From the NCBI GenBank assembly GCA_020086605.1, contig JACBWW010000046.1, forward strand, positions 3,597,279-3,661,278: DNA of 64,000 nucleotides, in the 5' to 3' direction. The DNA is from Lanius collurio. Lineage: Eukaryota; Chordata; Aves; Passeriformes; Laniidae. The notes under the pieces were generated by a model. That model was not told where the DNA came from, did no database searches, and worked only from the letters and a program-made list of their open reading frames with translations. The translations under genes and the position numbers were made by a program. The stretch's first letter is position 1; each line of letters opens with the position of its first letter. This document shows, piece by piece, positions 35,143 through 45,510 of the stretch.

Positions 35143-36949
35143 TGATAGAGGAATTGACTGAATAACAATTCAATTCAGCAGGCATTGCTCTGGTGTAAAT
35201 GGGAGCAGAATTTGCCTGGTCTGTTCATGGCTGAGCATCTGTAAAATAAACCCTGAGCTGGCTTCCACTCTCCATGGACCATCCCTCACTCTATACTTTG
35301 ATGATGAAATTTGACTTGGAATTTGCCTCCAAATCCTCTAACTGTTCATTGACTTTCACCATTAAAACCAGTGGGTTAAACATAGACACATAAGAGATAT
35401 ATGACATGGAAGACATAACTATGTGTTAAATACATTTTTAAAAATCTATCCCCATATGCAGAGACCATCAAGGTACTGAGAACTCAACAAACACTGTCAG
35501 CAACCTCAGGATGACCCACCAAGGACTTCTCAACACAAATGAGTGAGGGAAAGCAGAGCACAAGGCACCAAGATTTCACCCCCTGCTATGGCCAAGCACG
35601 GATGGCACAGCCCAAACCCCTTCTGCAGTCTGATCATCAGAGCACAGAACCAGGAAAGCCATGAAACCACTCTGGATTAGGAGTGTTTTGAAAACATGGG
35701 TAGAATTTCATTCCTTCAAGCAGTGTTAATTAATGAATTAATTTCCACTGCCAGCCTAAATGCTATTTAATTGACTCTCCAAAATAACTCAGCCTCAACG
35801 TGATCTTTCAAGGAACTTGGTCTACTTCTGTCTCCCTGATTTATAGTCAATTCATAAATTATGGGACTCTACTTTGTCAGCAGTTACTCCTGAGCTCAAG
35901 CAGGAGTTCAAGCCCTGATCTGCAGGGCAGGAATTTAGGGTCAGGCTTTTGCTCTCAAGGGTCAACATGTCTCTGTGTGGCAGCTGAATCATTCTAGAGC
36001 ACAAAGTCCTTACACAGCCCTGTGTGTCTGGTGCCTAATGAGGCAACAAAACTAAATTTACTGTAAAGTTATGCCTGGGATGCACAACTGGGCAGGGAGG
36101 GTGTGCAGGCAGCACTGCCCTGAGGTCAAAGGTCCGCAGCACTGCAAATTAAAGGAATTATTGGTGCTCCCTTTGAACTAAGCTGTGGGAATGACACAGG
36201 GATAAGACATAAGGAACAGAAGATATAATGCCCACAGCTATTCTCCCTCCATGCATCAAGCCCGTATTTCCAAGTCCTGGATGTTGCAGGCACAGCACAC
36301 AGAGGATGAAAGAGCACAGGGATTGTTTTTAACATTTCTGAATGGGACAGACAAATCACATCTGTGTCTAGAGCTTAAGGAGAAGTCAGGAGCATGAAGC
36401 GTGGGAGAGTCCCTGCTCTGGAGTCAATGTCATTTATTATTCATCCCTCGGCCTTTAGCGGAGAATTCGGCACATCCCCATTCATTCCCACCTGGCTGCT
36501 TTTCATGGGCGGCACGAACAGGCTGTTACTGTTAAGGCAGCACACGGAACACAACGTGTGTGAGCCTGCAGAGCCCACCCTCCTCTTTCCGAAGGAACAA
36601 TTAATGTTAATACAGATTTGCAGCGGCTTAGAGATGTATCAGAGATGCCTGTGGGAGAAGGCAGGGAGCACAGGAGAGTGATTCCTGGCTGGGAAGACAC
36701 AGAATTCCAGCCCTAAGTTGCTGGAAAGCAGTTTTGCTTTGCATGCAGGCACTTCCGAATAGTTTAGGGCACAGACTCGCAGCTTGCTGTCACTGTCACT
36801 TCACTGTCACTGTCACCTCCAGGCTGTGACCTCCCCCAAAACACGGATGGTCCTTACAGAATACACAGAAAAGGCCTCAGCTACCAGGGCATCATCTAAG
36901 GGGGATGACAGAGCTTCCAACAGCGAGTAAGTAATGCCACGTTCCCACT
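35143..36949. other. Upstream flank of the large CpG island, no recognisable gene
   Basis: AT-rich until about 36380, then CpG density begins to rise (36430-36600). A short (CTGTCA)n-like run lies at 36789-36822. No exon could be supported, although GTAAGT at 36928-36933 on the plus strand could act as a donor. Confidence 0.4.
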
Positions 36950-37297
36950 ACTGCTACTATGAATGTGGCGAGGAAGGGCTTGCCCAAATCCAGGGAGCTT
37001 TTAGGATTCATGCAAAGGAACGCCCGTAGTGAGACGGAGCTCACGTGCAGCCAGACACACACAGCCCCCTCCAGCACCGCCGCGCCGCCAAACCGCCCTT
37101 TGCACAAGTTCATCCGTAAAGTTTCTAAGGAAAACGCCTTACGGAGAGAGAAGGAAAAGGCCCGAGCCGAGCCGAGCCGAGCGCTCCGGGCTTGGCCAAG
37201 TTTTTTAACCGAGCCCAACCGCTCCCGCAACGGCCCCGCCCGGCCCAACCCCGCGGGCACCCGCGACCCGCCGGCCCTGCGGGCTGGGCGCTGTGGA

Positions 37298-37600
37298 AAC
37301 ACTCACTCGCCATGCGGGGGACAGCCCTTCACCGAGCGGCTGTGGGGGACACTCACTCACCGAGGGGCTGCGGGGGACCCTCAGTGCGGGTGTGGGGACA
37401 CTCAGTCACCGTGCGGGTGGGGGGACTCTCACTCACCCAGCAGGTATGGGGACACTCACTCCCCGTGTGGGGGACACGCACCGAGCGGGTGGGGGGACAC
37501 TCACTCCCCGTGTGGGGACACTCACCGAGCGGGTGGGGGGACACTCACTCCCCGTGTGGGGACACTCACCGAGCGGGTGTAAGGGACACTCTCCGTGCAG
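37298..37600. repeat. 44-bp minisatellite inside the CpG island
   Basis: Units of the form CCGAGCGGGT-GGGGGGACAC-TCACTCCCCG... start at 37481, 37525 and 37569, giving an exact 44-bp period for the last copies. Degenerate relatives built on GGGGACACTCACT extend back to about 37298. The guanine runs are long enough to allow G-quadruplexes on the plus strand. Confidence 0.85.
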
Positions 37601-37663
37601 CCGCCCCGTGTGGTGCCCGCGCCGCGCCGGGGCCGCCGCTGTCCGCGGCCGCGCTGGTGCTGA

Positions 37664-37706
37664 AGGGGCCGCCCCGCCCCGCGCCCGCCCCCGCCCGCCC
37701 CCGCGG
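37664..37706. promoter_or_regulatory. Clustered GC boxes, G4-prone
   Basis: Overlapping CCGCCCCGCCCCGCGCCC and CCGCCCCCGCCCGCCCCCG motifs give several Sp1/KLF-type GC boxes in ~45 bp. The minus strand has enough G-runs for a quadruplex. This is a plausible core-promoter segment. Confidence 0.55.
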
Positions 37707-37785
37707 AGCGCAGAGCGGCCGCCATGGCAACGCCGCTGAGGGGGCCGCGCCCGCCGCCGCCCGGCCGGGCCCGCCGGCACCGCCG

Positions 37786-38950
37786 GGACCCTCGGTACCG
37801 CTGTCACAGCCGGGACCCCGGTACCGCTGTAACAGCCCGGACCCCCGGCACCGCTATCAGAGCCGGGACCCCGGCACCCCTATCAGAGCCGGGACCCCCG
37901 GAACCACTGTCACAGCCGGGACCCCGGTACCGCTGTAACAGCCCGGATCCCCGGAACCACTGTCACAGCCGGGACCCCCGGCACCGCTGTCAGAGCCGGG
38001 ACCCCCAGCACCGCTGTCACAGCCCGGACCCCCGGCACCGCTGTCACAGCCGGGACCCCGGCACCCCTATCAGAGCCGGGACCCCCAGAACCACTGTCAC
38101 AGCCCGGACCCCGGCACCGCTGTCAGAGCTGGGACCCCCGGAACCACTGTCACAGCCCGGACCCCGGCACCGCTGTCACAGCCGGGACCCCGGCACCGCT
38201 GTCAGAGCTGGGATCCCCGGAACCACTGTGACAGCAGGGACCCCCGGCACACCGCTGTCACAGCCGGGACCACCGGCACCGCTGTCACAGCCGGGACCCC
38301 GGCACCCCTATCAGAGCCCGGACCCCGGCACCGCTGTCACAGCCTGTACCCCGGCACCCCTATCAGAGCCGGGACCCCCGGCACCGCTGTCACAGCCTGT
38401 ACCCCGGCACCCCTATCAGAGCCGGGAGCCCCGGAACCGCTGTCACAGCCGGGACCCCCGGCACTGCTGTCACAGCCGGGACCCCGGCACCCCTATCAGA
38501 GCCGGGACCCCCGGCACCACTGTCACAGCCGGGCCCGCCGGCACCGCCGGGACCCCCGGAACCGCTGTCACAGCCCAGATCTCGGCACCCCTGTCACTGC
38601 CGGGACCCCGGCACCGCTGTCAGAGCCGGGCCCCCCGGCACCGCTGTCACAGCCGGGCCCGCCGGCACCGCTGTCAGAACTGGGACCCCGGTACCACTGT
38701 CACAGCCTGGACCCTGGCACCCCTGTCAGAGCCGGGACCCCGGCACCCCTATCAGAGCCGGGACCCCCGGCACCGCTGTCACAGCCGGGCCCGCCGGCAC
38801 CGCTGTCACAGCAGGGACCCCCGGCACCGCTGTCACAGCCCAGATCTCGGCACCGCTGTCACAGCCGGGCCCGCCGGCACACCGCTGTCACAGCCCGGAC
38901 CCCGTCACCGCTGTCACAGCCCGGATCTCCGGCACACCCGCAGCCCCGGC
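37786..38950. repeat. GC-rich minisatellite, ~27-bp unit, roughly 40 copies
   Basis: Tandem units built on GGGACCCCGGCACCGCTGTC plus ACAGCC repeat over ~1.16 kb, with 26- and 27-bp length variants and point variants (for example CTATCAGAGCC instead of CTGTCACAGCC). Because the unit has no stop on the plus strand, a 453-codon open frame (37724-39085) runs through it. Its translation drifts between all three repeat frames (RDPRHRCHS-like, AGTPGT-like, PAPLSEPGP-like), as expected for a non-coding tandem array. Confidence 0.92.
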
Positions 38951-39065
38951 TCGGAGGGTCCGCACACCGGCACTGCGGCCGTGCTCTGCCCCGCGGTCAC
39001 ACCGAGAGGACACGGCCACCTCCCCTGTCACACACTCCCCGTGGAGGGCATAGAACTGTGGAAAC

Positions 39066-39490
39066 ATGGAATCCAGGAATCATAAAATCAGGGAATCGTT
39101 TTGGTTGCAAAAGCCCCCTGAGGCCACCGAGAGAGCTCGGCATTGCCAAACCCACCACTAACCCGTGTTCCCAAGTGCCACATCTACATGGCTGCTAAAT
39201 CCCTCCAGGGACAGGGACTGAGCTCCAGCAGCGCTTGGACAAGGCTCTCGGGCACAGGGCTGGATTTTTGGGATGTCTGTGTAGGACCAGGAGCTGGACT
39301 TGATGATCTTGATGGGTCCCTTCCGACTCAGCACATTCTATGGTTCTGTAATTCCACTGCTGCCCTGAGCACTCCATTCCAATGCTTTAACAACCCTTAC
39401 CACGAAGAAATTTTTCCTAATATCCAACCTGACCCTCCCCTGGTGCAATGTGAGGTCTTGTCAGCCTGTGGAAAGAAGGTCCCACTGACT
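39066..39490 (-). mobile_element. CR1 LINE fragment (antisense), split by a second CR1
   Basis: The first part (39066-39218) carries GGAATCCAGGAATCATAAAA, a GTTCCCAAGTGCCACATCTA block and CCCTCCAGGGACAGGGAC. The remainder (39356-39490) resumes with GAGCACTCCATTCCAATGCT and ACGAAGAAATTTTTCCTAAT. Together these are successive parts of one antisense CR1, interrupted by the sense copy between them. Confidence 0.78.
39219..39355 (+). mobile_element. CR1 LINE 3' fragment (sense) nested in an older CR1
   Basis: AGCAGCGCTTGGACAAGGCT leads to CAGGAGCTGGACTTGATGAT. It then reads GGGTCCCTTCCGACTCAGCA and ends in a clear ATTCTATGGTTCTGTAATTC tail. ACTG flanks both sides (39217-39220 and 39356-39359) and may be a 4-bp target duplication. 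Confidence 0.8.
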
Positions 39491-39634
39491 TGGTGGAAAA
39501 CATTTTTGTCCTGGTGATGCAGTTCTCAGACCATTAAATCCAAGAAAAGTGAGAACTAAACTTGTTTGGTTTCAAGGTCTTTCCTGCACAAATAGTCTGT
39601 GGGTTTGACCTCACTATTTCATAATATCCTTGAA

Positions 39635-39787
39635 AATAGTTTGGGTTGGAAGGGATTTTAAAGACAATCGTCCTACTCCCTGCCATGGACAGGGACATCT
39701 CCCACCATCCCAGGTTGCTCCAAGCCCCATGCAGCCTGGCCTTGGACACTTCCAGGAAAGGGGCAGCCACAGCTTCTCTGGGCAAGA
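39635..39787 (-). mobile_element. CR1 LINE 3' fragment (antisense), tail missing
   Basis: TTTGGGTTGGAAGGGATTTT is followed by CCCAGGTTGCTCCAAGCCCC and CAGCCACAGCTTCTCTGGGC. The typical ATTCTRTG tail at its 3' edge is absent or destroyed. Confidence 0.85.
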
Positions 39788-42700
39788 CATGCATAGGATG
39801 TAATTGCCAAGGAAATCTATATTTCAGAAGTGCAAATAGAAGGCTTAAGATGATTGAGGTGAAATCACTGATGTGAGCACCAGCACCTGCAGTTTGGCCA
39901 CTCAATCCTCCAACTTCTGCCTCACCCTTCCCAGAGTGGAAAAGTGCTTGGCTGCTGTGTGACCCTCAGCTCTGGAACCAGGATCTCCTCCAGCATGGCT
40001 CTGCTCGGAGATGGTCCCACTGTAAACATTCCATATGCTCTTCCCTGTACAAGGCATGATGTCACAGACTCAGTTCAGTTCCAAAGACCCAATTTAAAAA
40101 CCAGGCTTTCCAATGTAAGCTTCTAAAATTTATTATCCTTGATCAATTTAATTCACTGGATGAATGGGATAAAACTCACCATGAGATGAGGTTATGGCAT
40201 TTGTGCCATTTTTGCTAATTTCCATTCCACTCTGACACTGAATACCTTTGCTACTGTACAAGGTTTAAGTTTGCTTAGACACAGATCTAAAATGAGAGAT
40301 AATTTACTTAACTGTTCTGAGAAAATACGCCAAATGGGTATGCCATGATTAGTTTTGAAAAAAAGTGCAGATTTAGTAGCACAGTGACTCATAACAATGA
40401 GCAAAAAAAAGGACATGAAAGTATTTTAAACTGCATTTTATCATAGGGAAATACAAAATCACCTTAAATAGCTGTGTCTGTGCTTGACCTTCCAGCACCC
40501 AGGCACTTCTAGGCTGGCTCTGGGGTATTACGCCAAAGCAGGATTTTAACCTTTTCTCCTAAAAGAATCCACAGCAAGAAATGCAATCCTTGTTGAACAT
40601 CAAAATCCCCAGACCAGCTGTTATTCTTTAGGGCCCTTAAAAACATCTTTCCTCTTGGGAATAGTTTTATGATGGAGCAATTGCAGTGATTACAAAGCAC
40701 TTGACAATTAAAGAATCCCACTCCTGAGACAAGCTCATTTTATGTCATAAAATCAGTTTATAATATTTTATATTCCTAGCTCTGCAAATCATTTATATTT
40801 CAATTACTTTATATTATTATACTAGTTTATTATTTATTTTCTTTGTTTATTATTATTAATTTCTATTCCTAGTTCACAAGTTAAGGAAAAGAGGTGAGGA
40901 GACATTTGAAAGCCTCATAAATTCCAAGCACAACCCAAATCTCAGCCCCCAAAAGTCTCTTTTCCAGTTGCCTGGTCCTGGGCCACAAGAGCCAAGCTGG
41001 AGGGAGCCAAGCGTCCCTGGACAGGCAGAATTGCTGGAGAGAGAAACACAATGGGAGTTGCACACTCAGCCTCTGCCAGGATGAAGCCCATGGCTTGCCC
41101 AGCCATTGTATGTAGCTATTAAGTGATTGTATGTAGCTATTAAGTGATTAATTGGGCAAATTAATTAGTTACTGGTCCTCCTGCACTTGGAAAACAGTGA
41201 ATTACTTAGGAGAAGATACATGTCTTTCCTTCTTTTTTCACTTGTATCACTAGGAAGTTGCAGCACCACGGCACGGCTGGGCAATGGAAGAGTGTTCAAT
41301 ACACCGAGACAAGCTCGTGTTCAGTGGGTGATGAATGCAGTTTAATGTCCATCAGGGAGAGCTGGATCCTCCTGGAATTGTGCCTTTACCTCTTTGCACA
41401 TTTTCAGGGAGGCAGATGCAGAAATGTGCCATGGTGATGCCAGCAGGCTGCTGGGACTGGCCACAGGCAGGCAGGTCAGGAATGCCACCGCAGGGCTGGC
41501 AGCACCACGTTCTCTGTGCAGAAAAGTGACAGGAGACTGGGTGAAAAACAAGGACATTTCTCTGATGACATCCTCGGGCCACTGAGGTTGCTGGGACTTC
41601 TGCTCCTGAGTTCAGCAAAGCCAGGATTTCATCCAGCTCCCTTTGTTTGGTTTGGAAATGAGGATTTTAAAAGCCGCCCCTGAGGCCAGATCTCCTGTGC
41701 TGATGTACAAGAAATACTCCCTAAACCTGGACACTTGCTGCCTCCTCCTGCTTTGGCCCTAATTCCAGAAAGCACTCAATATTGCCATAAATACATTTCT
41801 CATCAGCAAAACTCTTGAGCAAACACCTCGTTTAAAGATTTGCTTATCTCTAATTCCTTGGTGAAGAAGTAAGGTATTACTCCAAAGGAGTAAAAAGGGA
41901 TAATCGAGCTGTAAATCCTCACAGTTTCTATCATTTATAACCAGAGCTTAGTCATCTTTTGACCAGTGACGCACAGCACTTATTTCTTGCTGAATAAAAT
42001 TGTAGAAGCACAGCCAGTTTTTCACAGAGCTTGGAACTGTGCCCTTTGTGGGGTTTTATGAATGCAGAGCTCAAGGTCCATAGCATGCCATGGATAACCT
42101 AATGCAAGGTCATGTTTTGCTGGAATAACAGTGCCTAAATCCTCCACAGCAACGATGGGGTCCAGCCTTACCTGGAGATTTTATCAAATTTCACAGGGAT
42201 TTGGCTGTGCAGAACAAGTTCAAACTGTGAGAGCAATAAAAGCAGTTGTAAAATGCTGAAGATTGGAACTGTAAAGGTCAGAGCCTGATCTGCACTCCCC
42301 CAGTTCTCACGTGTATTTAGATCTGAGATACCCTGTGCATTTAGCTCAGCACTCTGCAGTTCAGCAAGGTGGAAGGAAATAATCTTTACCTTTGGAAAAT
42401 TCCATCACAGGGCTATGTTTTCCTTCTAAAACTCCAGAATTTCAAGTTCATGAATGATGCATATTCTGTCTCAAAGGAAATCACATCAGAAAAAAACATT
42501 CCTCATGGCCTTAACTTTAGGCACATGCTTCTGAACCAACATGGGGGTGGGTAAATGTGCATTTCCCAGGTGAACTGGACATTCACTTTTACACACATAA
42601 ACACACAAAGAGAACAGAACCATGAGAAATTTTCCTTTCCAGCTTGCCAGGGTGAAGCCAGATTGCACGCAGGACCCTCAGAGCACCGTAAACTCTTCCT

Positions 42701-43407
42701 CTCGTCCCCAGGCATCTTGCTTCGAACGCTCGGCCAGGGTTTGGAAGGAATTTATATTCAATTTAGTAGCCGCTGAGTGAAAGTACTGAGAGCTCCTTGC
42801 TGTGCACATTTCTCCTAAAGAAAGTCCCAGAAATCCATTGAGGTCAGGGGTTTTATAGTGCCCACTCCCTTTTATGGAGTTTTACTCTTAAATATGAAGA
42901 GACTTGTTAAGTTTTTGGATTGCCTGAACATAGAAGTGGAGGACATTTTGATTCAGCCAAAGAAACTCTCTGAAGGCCATCAATGCTCAGAATGAAAATG
43001 AATCAAAACAATCAACCCCCTGAGATTAGTCAGAATTAGCTCTTTTCCTGTACTGGTCTGTATGAAATAATTTCTTGACCTTTGACCAGGGAGGAAAAAG
43101 TTAAAAAGCACAAAATAAGCTATAAAAATGACCATTAAAAATTTCCTCAGGAAATCTATTTAAATGCTGATGTCATTTTCTCCAGTCACCGCTTCATTTT
43201 TACTCTGTGTTAAACCAGAAAGACACCACCAGAGTCAAGAGGAGTGAAAGGTTTGTTCAGGCAACATCAGGAACATGGGAGACACATCCAAGGGGGAATC
43301 CACATGCAGAGGCTGCCAGGAAAACCCTGCTGCAAGATGAAGGAACAACCTGAGGAAAGAGGTGTCTCCCTACTCTGGAATCTGAGGTGGATCCTGAGGC
43401 TGGAAGC
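39788..43407. other. Intergenic DNA, no recognisable gene
   Basis: Unique sequence with a strongly AT-rich block at about 40740-40872 and no recognisable exon. Confidence 0.5.
41105..41146. repeat. Perfect 21-bp tandem duplication
   Basis: Two exact head-to-tail copies of a 21-bp unit (containing TGTAGCTATTAAGTG) occupy 41105-41125 and 41126-41146, followed by the start of a third (ATT). The identity suggests a recent slippage or duplication. Confidence 0.9.
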
Positions 43408-43470
43408 ACAGAATGGTTTGGGTTGGAAGGAACCCTGAAGATTTCTCATCCCAACCCCTCTGCCACAGGC
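43408..43470 (-). mobile_element. Short CR1 3' end (antisense)
   Basis: ACAGAATGGTTTGGGTTGGA is followed by AGGAACCCTGAAGATTTCTC and CCCAACCCCTCTGCCACAGG. Only ~60 bp match. Confidence 0.75.
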
Positions 43471-44499
43471 ATTCAGCAAGCCTTGCTCCAGATCTCCAGG
43501 TTTGGAGAAGATCGTGGGAGTGTCAAATTCAAACAGAGGTTTAACAGTCTAACAGGTGATAGGCTGCAGAAAATCCACTTGGGATCATAACTCTATAAAC
43601 GGAGTGAAGAAGAGGCCTCTAGCTCAAGGCACTGAGTGGTGAGTGCCAGTTTGGTGGAAAGCCAAGGGAAACAGATGTGGCCTCACAAATCTGGTTATTC
43701 TTCCAAAAATACACTGCAGGAACATGAGATGCTGCTGGGAACACACATAGTGCAGCACAGGGCTCAGCAAAGCATGGTAACCTAATTTCCGTGTTACATG
43801 AAAGAAGAAAACCCTGACTCATATTTTATGAAAATTGTAATGGTGAATCAGCAAATTACTTCTGTTTATCTCCTCCAACGTCAGCACGCTGAAGTCTGGA
43901 GCAACTTGAACTAATCCCAGGACACTTGTAAATAGAATATATTCAGGCCAGCTGAAGCTGGGCTAAATGGGAACAAGCAGGAATTCGTCATCGATGGACA
44001 GCTGGGAAGCTCAGAAAATGCTATTTCCTGCCTGTTCAGTCAGAAGGAAAGACAAGGTCTGTGCATGCCCTTCACCTCTGACTCCTGTATCAGATCCCAC
44101 ATAAAAATGTTTACAGTTTAGACGTGTGTGGCTGTTATAACAAGATGTCCCTGGATGGCAAATGCTGGTGGCTTTATATATGTGCCTGTTTACACATATC
44201 CCTCTGGTGGTAGGAAGAAAATAAAACTGCACAGAAATCTATAACCTGATCTGGTTTGTTTAGCTGCTAATCCAATCTTCTCTCCTAGTAGAGCTCCACT
44301 AATTTGATTGCGTTGTGTAGGGGACTCTGGAGCACCTGAGGGATGAGAATGAAATACTGTAGATGAGCAGAGAAACTGCTGAAATGCCTTCCTGCATCAG
44401 TGCTCCAAGTATGCAGTGAGATTGCTGCTGCTCACCCTCAGACCCAGGTGAGGACACACAAATCCATGAAGCATTCCATAGGTGTTTTTGTCAAGCACC
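43471..44499. other. Intergenic DNA, no recognisable gene
   Basis: Unique sequence; no exon, RNA gene or repeat recognised. Confidence 0.5.
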
Positions 44500-44675
44500 A
44501 GAATGGAGCTGCCCTCGGAGGTGGCAGAGTGCCCATCCCTGGAGGTGCTCAGGGGATGGCTGGAGGTGGCACTCAGTGCTCTGGGCTGGTGACAAGGTGG
44601 GGATGGGTCAGAGGCTGGACTTGATGACCTTGGATGTCTTTTCCAACCTTAATAATCTTGTGATTCTGTGACCTC
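44500..44675 (+). mobile_element. CR1 LINE 3' fragment (sense), second subfamily
   Basis: GAGTGCCCATCCCTGGAGGT leads to GGAGGTGGCACTCAGTGCTC and GAGGCTGGACTTGATGACCT. It ends with TCTTTTCCAACCTTAATAAT and CTTGTGATTCTGTG. The internal GCACTCAGTGCTCTGGGCTG block is shared with the antisense copy at 28866-29098. Confidence 0.85.
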
Positions 44676-44934
44676 CTGCTCCAGGGGTCTTCTGGCCATC
44701 CCAAGCCGTTGAGGGGAGCCCAGGGAGCACAGCAGCCCTGTGTCCCTCCTGAGGGGCTGTTCCCACAGCCAGGACTGCTCTGCTGCCTGGCCCAGGCACT
44801 TTGGCTCCCTCTGGAAGCAGCAACATCCCCGATGGGGTCACACCCGGCTGCACATCCTCCTGCAGGTTTGTTGTGTCATTGGCGCTGTAAGAGCATTAAC
44901 TGCCTGTAAATTCCCATTATACCCCTCTCCCCCT

Positions 44935-45195
44935 CGAGAGGAAGCTGCAGCTGTGATGAATGTCCCCTCAGTGTCCTCTTCTCCAGCTGAGCAGACCAAG
45001 TGACCTCAGCCACTCCTCAAGACCATTCACCATCTTTTCGCCTCCTTCGGATGCTCTCTGATAGTTTAATGTCTTTCTTACACTGTGGTCCAAAACTTCC
45101 CCAGGACTGGAGGTGAGGCCACTGCAGTGCAGAGCAGAGCGGGACAATCCCCTCCCTGTCCCTGGTGTCCCCCAGGACAGGAATGTCCCTCCTGC
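44935..45195 (-). mobile_element. Internal (5'-ward) CR1 segment (antisense)
   Basis: Blocks such as CTTCTCCAGCTGAGCAGACC, AAGTGACCTCAGCCACTCCT, TGATAGTTTAATGTCTTTCT and GAGCAGAGCGGGACAATCCC match the part of CR1 that lies upstream of the usual 3' fragments. Most copies here lack this part. The conventional 3' end is absent. Confidence 0.75.
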
Positions 45196-45275
45196 TGACT
45201 CAGATCCAACTTCCCATCGACCCGGACCCCCAGGGAAAAGAGACGAGCTGGCCCTTGCCCTGCAGCGGGGCAGAG

Positions 45276-45330
45276 GCCGGTGGTGGCACTGGTGGTGGCA
45301 GTGGCGGTGGCACTGGTGGTGGCACTGGTG
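45276..45330. repeat. (GGT/GGC)n-rich tandem repeat
   Basis: Imperfect GGTGGTGGCACT units recur (GGTGGTGGCACTGGTGGTGG, then GTGGCGGTGGCACTGG and again GGTGGTGGCACTGG). The period is about 12-18 bp. The guanine-rich strand could fold as a quadruplex. Confidence 0.8.
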
Positions 45331-45510
45331 TCCCAGTGACTGTTCCGTGCCGGAGCCCCGGGCCAGACCCGCAGCTGGGGCTGACCTCAGCGTGACGCCA
45401 GCAGCGCTGAGTCACCGGGACAGGCGGAACAGGAGGAGTTGGCACATTCGCAGAGTGGGGACGGCTCAGATCAGACCGCACGGGATTGTGAAGGGAGAAG
45501 CAGCAGGGCT
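45331..45510. promoter_or_regulatory. GC-rich patch with AP-1- and CRE-like sites
   Basis: CpG density rises (GCCGGAGCCCCGGGCC, AGCGTGACGCCAGCAGC). A consensus AP-1 site, TGAGTCAC, lies at about 45409, with a CRE-like TGACGCCA just upstream. No start exon was identified. The enhancer reading rests on motif matching alone. Confidence 0.3.

Larger units (their letters stand above)
36950..37785. promoter_or_regulatory. Strong CpG island, probable promoter
   Basis: This is the densest CpG stretch in the window outside CHMP1B. It has (CCGAG)n-like repeats near 37163-37180, GC boxes at 37664-37706 and a NotI-type GCGGCCGC. It lies ~12.5 kb upstream of the TENT5D-like coding exon, which is known to need an upstream non-coding exon, so it is the best local candidate for that promoter. 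It also has an ATG in a near-perfect Kozak context on the plus strand at 37724, so it could be bidirectional or belong to another transcript. Transcription start and direction cannot be read from sequence. Confidence 0.6.

Noticed and set aside
36789..36933. Possible plus-strand exon between a CAG acceptor near 36859 and the GTAAGT at 36928
   Set aside because: The splice-like sites are suggestive, but the intervening ~70 bases match no known protein and no partner exons were found.
37724..39085. 453-codon frame as a real protein gene
   Set aside because: The frame exists because the 27-bp unit lacks plus-strand stops; register shifts among repeats argue against coding. It is kept as a finding only because of the strong Kozak start.
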